Source: Acidimicrobiaceae bacterium
GTDB taxonomy: Bacteria > Actinomycetota > Acidimicrobiia > Acidimicrobiales > Bog-793
DNA length: 5,674 nt
Assembly: GCA_025463965.1 (NCBI GenBank)
Contig: JAODBN010000429.1
Location: forward strand, 1 to 5,674
Direction of reading: 5' to 3'
Shown here: piece after piece, positions 1-5,426 of the stretch
Layout: every line of letters starts with the position of its first letter
Numbering within the stretch: the stretch's first letter is position 1
The notes under the pieces: model-generated
Seen by the model: the letters and a program-made list of their open reading frames with translations, nothing else
Told to the model about the DNA's origin: nothing
Database searches by the model: none
Made by a program: the position numbers and the translations under genes

Positions 1-586
1 GTGCCGCGAGCGTGGCCCAGGCGGGGTCATCGAGCAGATCTCGCTGGTCGGCCTCGTCCTCGCGTGCCAAGCCAGCCGCCGTGGAACCGAGAAGCTCACG
101 GGTGCGTCGCAGGCGGCGGACCATCGCGTAGCGGGCGAGCGCCGCGAAGACGCCCTCATCCTCGTTGCCCGCCCGCTCCAACGCGGCGCGGGCCTCGGAG
201 ACCACCGCGCCCAGCGTGCGGCCCTTTGGCAGCTCGAGGTCGAGCTCGTCGGCGAACGCGTGCTCGACGCAGTCGAGGGCGAAAGCGGCGGCGAGCTCCG
301 GGTCCCACGGGGTCTCGGCCACGAGGCGGGCGGCGGACACCGCCATTACACCGCTCGCAGACTGCTCCTCGGCGGCCGACCCGACGGGTTCAGCCAGGAA
401 GATTCTCTCGTCGAGGCGGTCGAGCAAGGCGTCGGCGTTGAGCAGCTCGACAACGGCGCCGGCTGTCTGGGCCGCGCTCGGGCGAGGCGCAGGCCCCTCG
501 GGGCTGGGAAGCTCCCAGAGGACAAAGCCGTCCGGCCGGCGTTCACGACCGTCGTGGTCGGTCGTCACGAACTTGTGGTCGGCCAT
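1..586 (-). CDS. Unrecognised acidic helical protein, N-terminal part (runs off left edge)
   Basis: Reading leftward from an ATG at 586 the frame stays open for 195 codons to the window edge, so the C-terminus is missing. The start is supported by GGAG seven bases upstream, inside a divergent gap. The protein begins MADHKFVTTDHDGRERRPDG and has a short charged, proline-rich head with FVLWELPSPEG near residues 22-32. The rest is an alanine-, leucine- and glutamate-rich helical region, for example LLNADALLDRLDERIF and ALARYAMVRRLRRTRELL. There is no signal peptide, membrane segment or known catalytic motif, so it is probably cytosolic. Third codon positions are strongly G/C, as in the other genes here, and long plus-strand frames over it are arginine/serine-rich shadows. 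I do not recognise the family. A possible -10 element, TAGCTT, lies on the minus strand at 628-623. The coding call is firm; the function is unknown. Confidence 0.82.
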   Translation of the reverse strand, partial: MADHKFVTTDHDGRERRPDGFVLWELPSPEGPAPRPSAAQTAGAVVELLNADALLDRLDERIFLAEPVGSAAEEQSASGVMAVSAARLVAETPWDPELAAAFALDCVEHAFADELDLELPKGRTLGAVVSEARAALERAGNEDEGVFAALARYAMVRRLRRTRELLGSTAAGLAREDEADQRDLLDDPAWATLAA

Positions 587-800
587 CGGTGGTCTCCGTC
601 CCTCGTCTCGGCAGCTAGACGAAAGCTACCCGGATCGCCCGTCGCGCTCGACGAGTAGGGCCGCGGCGAAAGCATGGGCGAGAACCGACGAAAGATGGGC
701 TGGCAAAACCGCGGTGATGATGATGCAGGCAGCCGAGCCGGGTCGCGAGTCCCTCGTGCGCCGCACGTCGCTGACCACGCGACCGCTCTCAGATTTGCGT

Positions 801-832
801 CAGATCGACGCGTCGCCCAACGCGTCGATCTG
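801..832. repeat. Perfect 12-bp inverted repeat (hairpin or operator)
   Basis: The arms CAGATCGACGCG (801-812) and CGCGTCGATCTG (821-832) are exact reverse complements around the 8-base centre TCGCCCAA. A partial copy of the arm start, TCAGAT, also occurs just upstream at 789-794. Neither side has a T-run, so it is not a standard intrinsic terminator in either direction. It lies 215 bp upstream of the leftward gene and far from any rightward start. A regulator binding site or a structured RNA element are both possible. Confidence 0.55.
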
Positions 833-960
833 CATTGCCAGTGGGCGGCTGCGACCGTCGTACGTGTGAGCGGAACAGCCCGAATCCCCGTTGTCGCCGT
901 TTCAGACATGCCGCCGCGCCCCAGAACACCGCCGGTTTACTGAAACAGCGTCATGATTCC

Positions 961-987
961 AAACATGGCACTGATCGTGCCATGTTT
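961..987. repeat. Perfect 11-bp inverted repeat at the head of the GC-poor patch
   Basis: AAACATGGCAC (961-971) and GTGCCATGTTT (977-987) are exact reverse complements around TGATC. The right arm overlaps an ATG at 982 and lies just before a second in-frame ATG at 991. That placement resembles an autoregulatory operator in front of a small gene. The frame it would control meets TGA at 1048, so any gene here is now very short (19 or 22 codons) or broken. There is no T-run beyond either arm, so a terminator is unlikely. Confidence 0.55.
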
Positions 988-1524
988 CCCATGGAGATCA
1001 AACGTATTCCGAGGACGACAATTCGGCACAAGATCCGAAGTGGCTCGTGAAAAACGTGGCAGACGTTGGCGCAACTTCGAGAGCGCCTTCCGGATGGAAT
1101 GAAACCCGGCGACATCGAGAGTCTTCCTGACGATCTGATTGACGACGCCATTGCTTACCTGGATCGGAGGTCTTTGTTCAGCTCAAGGAGGCCGAGGTTT
1201 TGCTGGCTAGCACATGGACTCCTGTCGGGCTTGTCCGAGTTTCCATGGCGCAGGTGGCCGTTGGTGGGTGCTTGACGAACAGTGGAATCACTGCACTCGA
1301 AGGTGATCTCATCGCTCGCACCCCATGCCGCAAGATCAAAACAGCCAGTTGCTGAGCCGGTGAAGCGCGAAGTTATCGAATGAGCTGAACTCGATGCCCT
1401 CGCGGTCGCACTCGGAACTGATCTGGCTCATCGGATTCTGGCGGGGTCGCATCGCCTGACAGAAGCCGCTGTCCCGCGTGTCCATTGCATTCTGACAGTG
1501 GCTCTGACGGGCGACTGGCCGTGA
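982..1524 (+). pseudogene. Possible decayed coding region, family unknown
   Basis: The frame of the ATG at 982/991 is cut by TGA at 1048, 1273, 1381 and 1522. Protein-like stretches nevertheless appear in it: LRERLPDGMKPGDIESLPDD before about 1166, and AELDALAVALGTDLAHRIL after 1383. Between them, the frame beginning at 1143 reads more naturally (EVFVQLKEAEVLLASTWTPV from 1167) and runs to a TGA at 1353. The pattern fits one ancestral gene with two compensating frameshifts and extra stops, but chance frames in non-coding DNA are a serious alternative. GC is lower than in the flanking genes. I recognise no family and assign no function. Confidence 0.22.
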
Positions 1525-1557
1525 CGGGCCGACCGGTCAGCCTGTAACCCTCCCGGC

Positions 1558-1571
1558 TAACTTTCCCGTGA
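1558..1571 (+). promoter_or_regulatory. Possible -10 element for a leaderless transcript
   Basis: TAACTT at 1558-1563 matches the actinobacterial -10 pattern TANNNT. It sits seven bases before the ATG at 1571 and four before the GTG at 1568. No purine-rich ribosome binding site precedes either codon. This spacing would place transcription initiation at or next to the start codon. No good -35 element is visible at the usual distance, so the call rests on the -10 position and the missing Shine-Dalgarno sequence. Confidence 0.35.
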
Positions 1572-2656
1572 TGGCCAGCGCGTCGATTCTGCTGTCGCCG
1601 GTGCGGTCCCATCGTCGCACCTGGCGTGCGGCCATCGGGCTTGTGCTCGGTCTGCTTGGGCTCACGACGGTGGGCCCGATCGACATGACGGCAGGCAGCG
1701 CCGCTGGCTCGACCCCAGCCGCGGCCCCGTTGCCCGCCCACTGGGTCCCCTATCGCCACTTGCTTGGCGTGGTCGATATCGCCGGTCCCCGCGGGGACGG
1801 GTCATTCTCCGTGGCGGCGGCCGGAAAGCTGTTCCTGCTCGATCGCAGCGGGCTCGTGCGGCCCATTGCCCGGGGGCGCTCGGGTTATTCGACGGCGCAG
1901 GGGCCCGAGCCCTACATCACCGTGGCCGATGAGGGCGGCAACACCGGATCAGGGTGTTCGTTCCCAAGCGACACCACGTTCGCCATCGAGCCCAGCCGAT
2001 CACCCGGCGTCATCGCCGTCGACGGGAACGGTAAGGCCCGCCGTTTCGCCAACCTCCCGAGGGGAGCGAGACCGAACGGGATCAGCTTCGATACGGTCGG
2101 CCGATTCGGACATCGCCTGCTCGTCACCTCGGCCCACCAGGGCGGGACGACCGTGTTCGGCGTCGATTGTCGGGGCACGCTGAGCACCATCACCACTCAC
2201 GCCCCGGTTATCGAAGGCGGGATGGTGGTGGCGCCCACTTCGTTCGGTTCGTTCGGTGGAGACCTCATCGCCCCGGACGAGGGATCCGGCCGCATCTTCG
2301 CCGTCGCACCGAGTGGCCGCACGACACTCGTCGCCCGATCCCTCCTACCCAGTGGCCCGGACATTGGGGTCGAGAGCGCTGGATTTGTCCCCAATTCCTT
2401 TGGTCGCCGGGGGATGGCCTTCCTTGCCGACCGCTTTTCACGGGGCAATGCCCATCCCGGTACTGATAATTTGTTGCGATTGCCGGGGAGCGAGCTGATC
2501 AAGGCAGGCGTACGACCCGGGGACCTTCTCGTGGCCAGCGAAGGCGGAGCCCAGACGATCGTCGTGCGCTGTAGCAAGACCTGCACTGTCCAGCACATCG
2601 CCGACGGTCCCGCCATTGCGCACGCGGAAGGCCACATCGCCTTCGCCACCGGCTGA
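1568..2656 (+). CDS. Secreted propeller-like protein of unknown function
   Basis: This 362-residue protein has a basic N-terminus (RSHRRTWR, residues 13-20) followed by a hydrophobic stretch at 21-36, then small residues around 42-48. That is a signal peptide or N-terminal anchor, so the protein should act outside the cytoplasm. The mature part repeats short strand-like units ending in a G/D-rich turn: GKLFLLDRSGLVRPIARG (86-103), GVIAVDGNGKARRFANLP (147-164), FGVDCRGTLSTITTH (197-211) and GRIFAVAPSGRTTLVARS (241-258). These units resemble blades of an NHL/SMP-30-like beta-propeller. Cysteines at 130, 201, 335 and 339 could form two disulfides, the last two in a CSKTC hairpin. No catalytic motif is evident, so binding, structural or lactonase-type roles are all open. 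GTG at 1568 and ATG at 1571 are adjacent starts and the ATG may be the true one. The gene stands alone, divergent from the left gene and convergent with the tRNA operon. Confidence 0.85.
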   Translation: MMASASILLSPVRSHRRTWRAAIGLVLGLLGLTTVGPIDMTAGSAAGSTPAAAPLPAHWVPYRHLLGVVDIAGPRGDGSFSVAAAGKLFLLDRSGLVRPIARGRSGYSTAQGPEPYITVADEGGNTGSGCSFPSDTTFAIEPSRSPGVIAVDGNGKARRFANLPRGARPNGISFDTVGRFGHRLLVTSAHQGGTTVFGVDCRGTLSTITTHAPVIEGGMVVAPTSFGSFGGDLIAPDEGSGRIFAVAPSGRTTLVARSLLPSGPDIGVESAGFVPNSFGRRGMAFLADRFSRGNAHPGTDNLLRLPGSELIKAGVRPGDLLVASEGGAQTIVVRCSKTCTVQHIADGPAIAHAEGHIAFATG

Positions 2657-2754
2657 TCGGCCCGACAACGGCGCCGTGACACTTCCCTACTCAGGATGGG
2701 TACGCAGCCGTCTGTGGCACATCAGCGGCTCTTCGGATTCTCAATCGGCTGTTG

Positions 2755-2799
2755 TTTGTCCAGCACGGGCGATGCACGCGCGATGGCACGCTGGACAAA
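2755..2799. repeat. 10-bp inverted repeat between convergent transcripts
   Basis: TTTGTCCAGC (2755-2764) and GCTGGACAAA (2790-2799) are exact reverse complements around a 25-base centre. The centre itself holds two near copies of a short unit, GCGATGCAC and GCGATGGCAC. The right arm overlaps the T-run of the tRNA terminator by three bases. It lies about 100 bp beyond the stop of the rightward secreted-protein gene, so it may help stop that transcript or back up the leftward terminator. It lacks a clear T-run of its own. Confidence 0.5.
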
Positions 2800-2828
2800 A
2801 GAAACAGGGCACCCCGAAAGGTGCCCTG
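2797..2828 (-). terminator. Intrinsic terminator after tRNA-Pro
   Basis: Read on the minus strand, CAGGGCACC (2828-2820), loop TTTCGG and GGTGCCCTG (2813-2805) form a perfect 9-bp GC-rich stem. TTTCTTTT (2804-2797) follows directly. The stem begins 14 bases after the encoded CCA of the tRNA. This is a textbook rho-independent terminator and marks the end of the leftward operon. Confidence 0.93.
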
Positions 2829-2842
2829 AACGGGAAAAGGAT

Positions 2843-2920
2843 TGGTCGGGAAGGCGGGATTCGAACCCGCGACCTCAGCGTCCCGAACGCTGCGCGCTAA
2901 CCAAGCTGCGCTACTTCCCG
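2843..2920 (-). tRNA. tRNA-Pro, anticodon CGG, CCA encoded
   Basis: On the minus strand the gene folds into a full cloverleaf. The acceptor CGGGAAG (2920-2914) pairs with CTTCCCG (2853-2847). The D stem is GCGC/GCGC and the anticodon stem CAGCG/CGCTG, with loop TTCGGGA giving anticodon CGG (2885-2883), which reads proline codon CCG. A five-base variable loop AGGTC follows, then T stem GCGGG/CCCGC with loop TTCGAAT. The discriminator base is A (2846), and CCA is encoded at 2845-2843, so the 3' end need not be added post-transcriptionally. The first 10 bases are shared with the end of the upstream CBS-protein gene, whose stop TAG is formed by tRNA bases 8-10. The transcript therefore probably needs RNase P cleavage to free the 5' end. 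A strong terminator lies 14 bases downstream. Confidence 0.98.
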
Positions 2921-3783
2921 TCGGTGCTCGGCCCCGCCCCGGCCGGGGGACGGTCTCCGCGACCGCCAGAAACACTAGCCGATGGTGCCTGCACGGCGAC
3001 CTTGGCCACGCGACGCCGCTCCATCCGCGCCACGCGGTAGGTCCAACCGTCCCGCTCGATCGCCTCGCCGGCCGACGGGATCCGGCCGAAGGCGTCGAAG
3101 AGGAAGCCACCGAGCGTCACATACTCGCCGTCGGGGAGCGGTGCGCCGATCTCGAGGCGGACCTCGCTCACGGCGCAAGCGCCGTCAACGAGGAAACGGC
3201 CAGGCCCGGTGCGCAGGACCGTCGGGCTCGTCGGGCGGTCAAACTCGTCCGGAAGCTCGCCCACGAGCTCGCTGACGAGGTCCTTGATGGTCAGGACACC
3301 GGAAAAGCCACCGTGCTCGTCGACGACGACGGCGAATCCTCGTCGCCGCAACCGAAGATCGGCCAGCACCTCGAGCGCCGAGCGCGTCTCGGGGACGAGC
3401 TCGGGCTGGCGAACCCGGTCGGTCACGTCCAGAGATCCGGCGATACCGCCCTCGGACTGGTCCGCCTCGCCTGGCTCGTCATCGCCGCTGGGTTGGGCGG
3501 CCAGACGGAAGAGGTCCTTGACGAACAGGACCCCGAGGAGGTGGTCCAGGTCCTCCTCGTAGACGGGAAAGTGGCTGTGCCCAGAGCGCCGAACCGCCGC
3601 CGCAACATCGAGGAATTTCACCGGGGCAGCGAGCGCCTCCACATCGACACGCGGCGTCATCACCTCCCGGGCGGTGGCCTCGCGAAGCGCGGCGAGTCCT
3701 TCGGTGATCCGGCGCTCCTGCGGGGACGGCGCATGCGGCTCGGGCTCCGGCTGCGCACGCCTGCCGAACAAGCGCTTCAGCAC
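2911..3783 (-). CDS. CorC/HlyC-type CBS-domain protein
   Basis: The 290-residue product has the layout of soluble CorC-type proteins, which have been linked to magnesium/cobalt efflux or other membrane-transport regulation, without the membrane DUF21 part seen in longer relatives. After a short basic head (MLKRLFGRR) comes the signature REVMTPRVD (39-47), which opens the first CBS motif (to about 95). An acidic, low-complexity insert spans about 97-117. The second CBS motif (about 122-180) contains FAVVVDEHGGFSGVLTIKDL (150-169). A CorC_HlyC transporter-associated domain follows (about 186-270, with LPDGEYVTLGGFLFDAFGRI). CBS pairs usually bind adenine nucleotides. The GTG start at 3783 is the only usual start codon in frame after a stop upstream; its ribosome binding site is weak. 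It lies 55 bp after the receiver gene and its stop is inside tRNA-Pro. Family assignment is firm; substrate and partner are not known. Confidence 0.93.
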   Translation of the reverse strand: MLKRLFGRRAQPEPEPHAPSPQERRITEGLAALREATAREVMTPRVDVEALAAPVKFLDVAAAVRRSGHSHFPVYEEDLDHLLGVLFVKDLFRLAAQPSGDDEPGEADQSEGGIAGSLDVTDRVRQPELVPETRSALEVLADLRLRRRGFAVVVDEHGGFSGVLTIKDLVSELVGELPDEFDRPTSPTVLRTGPGRFLVDGACAVSEVRLEIGAPLPDGEYVTLGGFLFDAFGRIPSAGEAIERDGWTYRVARMERRRVAKVAVQAPSASVSGGRGDRPPAGAGPSTDGK

Positions 3784-3838
3784 GCCAGGGCGGTTCTTCG
3801 AGAACGGGCCCGTCTCGCCCCGTCGTCCATCGTGAGGC

Positions 3839-4255
3839 TCAGTGCGCTGCCACCGTGGGCGGGCGGAAGGACTCGTCGTGGAAGGTGCCTCCGGCGAGGA
3901 GCGCGTCCACGGCCCTGCGCAGGCGCACTGGGTCGAGCGGCTTCACGAGCCAGCCCTCGGCGGCAGACCGCTTGGCAAGGAACACGTCCGCGCGCCGGTC
4001 CAACAACACGAGGACCGGGACCGAGGGGATGCGACCGCCCGACTCTTCGAGCTTGAGGTCCATGCACACCGCCAGGCCGCCCATGTTCTGCACCTGGCAG
4101 TCGGTGATCACGAGGTCGGGCGGGTCGCGCCGGACGACCTCTCGCACGAGCGCGCCGTCTCGCAGCTCGACAACGGTCCGTTCGCCGTCGTCCACGACGG
4201 CCGCGAGGTCATCGAGGACCGTGCGAGCGTCACTGACCAGGATGATCTTCGACAC
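3839..4255 (-). CDS. Stand-alone receiver-domain protein, partly degenerate
   Basis: The 138-residue protein is one response-regulator receiver domain with a short tail and no DNA-binding or enzymatic output domain. The strand pattern fits CheY: IILVSD (4-9), DLVITDCQ (47-54), VPVLVLLD (79-86) and GWLVKP (101-106). The likely phosphoacceptor is D52 and the conserved lysine is K105. The acidic pair that binds Mg2+ is reduced to S8-D9, and the switch Thr/Ser after strand 4 is Leu (L85). It may therefore be phosphorylated poorly or act as a phosphorylation-independent docking domain. The GTG start at 4255 follows the ATPase stop by 4 bp with no good Shine-Dalgarno, which suggests translational coupling. 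No histidine kinase is present in the window. Its position points to a role tied to the ArsA-type ATPases, but that is inference. Confidence 0.9.
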   Translation of the reverse strand: MSKIILVSDARTVLDDLAAVVDDGERTVVELRDGALVREVVRRDPPDLVITDCQVQNMGGLAVCMDLKLEESGGRIPSVPVLVLLDRRADVFLAKRSAAEGWLVKPLDPVRLRRAVDALLAGGTFHDESFRPPTVAAH

Positions 4256-4259
4256 GCCG

Positions 4260-5426
4260 TCACGGTAGCGCCCCGCCGACCAGGTGGCGAGCGAGACGTG
4301 CGAGCGCCTCGAGGTCGTGAACGTCCTCTTCCAGCTCGGGCACTCGCAGCACCGGCGCTGGCTCCACCGCCTCGGCGAGCCCGTCGATCACCCGAGCCTC
4401 CACCGCCGCAAGTGCGGAGAGCTCTGCCAGGTTGTCCTTCAGCACGTCCCATGTCGACGTGGCGGGCGCTGATCCGTTCCCCCGAGATGTCGAGCCTTGC
4501 GATGTCGCAGCAGCCGAGGGTGCAACACAGGGCCCTTGAGGAGGACCGAAGCCCTCGAGGACCCGGTTCACCACGAGCAGGTCGACCCGGTGGCCAGACT
4601 CTCCGAGGCGCTCTGCGAGGTAAGCGGCCTCGGCGGCGGACTCACGACGGGGGGCGGCCACGACGAGGAAGCCGGTCGACTGCTGCTCGAGCAGGTGCTC
4701 GACGCGCCGAGCACGCTCTCGAAAGCCCGCTTCCATCCCCTCGAAGGCCTGGAAGAAGGCGATGGTGTCGTCCACGATCTCACTCCCGGCGACCTTGCCG
4801 AGCGTCCGCACCAGCAATTGGGTGGCCATGCCCATAGCTCGTAGGTAGACGCGTCCGGGAGCGACGAGCACGCGAAAGAGCCGGTTGTCGAGAAAGCCCG
4901 TCAGCCGGCGCGGCGCTTCGAGGAAGTCAAGCGCGTTGCGTGTGGGCGGGGTGTCCACGACGACAAGGTCGAAGCGGCCGCTCTCATGGAGCTCGAGCAG
5001 CTTCTCGGTCGCCATGTACTCCTGGGTGCCCGACAAGGTGGAGACGAGATTGCGGTACAGACGGTTGGACAGGATCCTCGCTGCCTGATCCCCGTCGCGG
5101 GCGTAGCGGCCGACGAGGTCGTCGAAGGTCCCCTTGGCGTCGAGCATGACGGCGTAGAGCTCTCCGGGGCCCACGCCGGCGATCAGGTGCGGCTCGTTGC
5201 CCACCTCCGCGGCGCCGAGGGCGTCCGCCAGCCGTCGGGCGGGATCGATGGTCACCACGCACGCCCGTCGCCCGAGACGCGCCGCCGCCACCCCGATGGC
5301 GGCGGCCGTCGTGGTCTTTCCGACCCCGCCGGAGCCGCAGCACACGAGGACCGCCCGCTCCGCCACGAGCGCCGCCAGCACGGCCTGGTCGTCGCCGGCG
5401 CTCAGGCTGTTCGCCTCCCCGCTCAC
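4260..5426 (-). CDS. ArsA/GET3-family ATPase, second subunit
   Basis: This 388-residue protein is a single-domain member of the SIMIBI P-loop ATPases that include arsenite pump ATPase ArsA and tail-anchored-protein factor GET3. The deviant Walker A GSGGVGKTT is at 31-39, the switch I region TIDPARRLADAL at 59-70, the family segment SGTQEYMATEKL at 132-143, the switch II VVVDTPPTRNALDFL at 155-169, and the base-recognition motif VVNR at 285-288. A low-complexity Gly/Ser/Ala/Thr linker spans about 294-325, before a helical C-terminus. I see no ArsA-type arsenite cysteine triad; C29 and C30 lie before the P-loop, and C300 is in the linker. Arsenite transport is therefore unlikely, and no arsenic gene is nearby. 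GTG at 5426 overlaps the preceding stop (GTGA) and has GGGAG five bases upstream. It probably forms a heteromeric complex with the preceding gene's product, as known for paired actinobacterial homologues. Confidence 0.95.
   Translation of the reverse strand: MSGEANSLSAGDDQAVLAALVAERAVLVCCGSGGVGKTTTAAAIGVAAARLGRRACVVTIDPARRLADALGAAEVGNEPHLIAGVGPGELYAVMLDAKGTFDDLVGRYARDGDQAARILSNRLYRNLVSTLSGTQEYMATEKLLELHESGRFDLVVVDTPPTRNALDFLEAPRRLTGFLDNRLFRVLVAPGRVYLRAMGMATQLLVRTLGKVAGSEIVDDTIAFFQAFEGMEAGFRERARRVEHLLEQQSTGFLVVAAPRRESAAEAAYLAERLGESGHRVDLLVVNRVLEGFGPPQGPCVAPSAAATSQGSTSRGNGSAPATSTWDVLKDNLAELSALAAVEARVIDGLAEAVEPAPVLRVPELEEDVHDLEALARLARHLVGGALP

Larger units (their letters stand above)
587..1567. 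other. Large divergent gap without a convincing gene
   Basis: This stretch of almost 1 kb separates the leftward gene at 586 from the rightward gene at 1568. No frame in it combines a ribosome binding site, GC-biased third positions and a recognisable protein. It contains a perfect 12-bp inverted repeat (801-832), a perfect 11-bp inverted repeat (961-987) and, from about 940 to 1380, a stretch clearly poorer in GC than its surroundings with interrupted frames. Short open frames at 674-943, 835-1050 and 1066-1275 are not supported as genes. The gap probably combines promoters for both flanking genes with remnants of acquired or decayed DNA. Confidence 0.6.

Noticed and set aside
1..869. Long plus-strand open frames (1-441, 165-869, 260-658)
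   Set aside because: They are antisense to the minus-strand gene ending at 586, are arginine/serine/proline-rich, and lack ribosome binding sites; typical shadows in high-GC DNA.
982..1524. In-frame TGA codons as selenocysteine or recoding sites
   Set aside because: The codons lie in low-quality frames with no selenocysteine insertion structure or known selenoprotein motif; decay or chance explains them.
1373..1759. Minus-strand open frame of 128 codons
   Set aside because: Its N-terminal part is antisense to the signal-peptide region of the secreted-protein gene, composition is Arg/Gly/Pro/His-rich, and no start signal is visible.
2668..2677. Palindrome ACGGCGCCGT after the secreted-protein stop
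   Set aside because: Short, without loop or T-run, and expected by chance in GC-rich DNA.
2843..2920. tRNA-Pro as the attachment site of a genomic island extending leftward
   Set aside because: No integrase gene and no second copy of the tRNA 3' end are present in the window.
2842..4056. Plus-strand open frame of 404 codons
   Set aside because: It runs antisense through tRNA-Pro, the CorC-type gene and part of the receiver gene; these have recognisable families, so this is a shadow frame.
4260..5426. Arsenic-resistance operon based on the ArsA homology
   Set aside because: No arsB, arsC, arsR or arsD partner is visible and the arsenite-binding cysteine arrangement is not seen; the GET3-like paired-ATPase group fits better.
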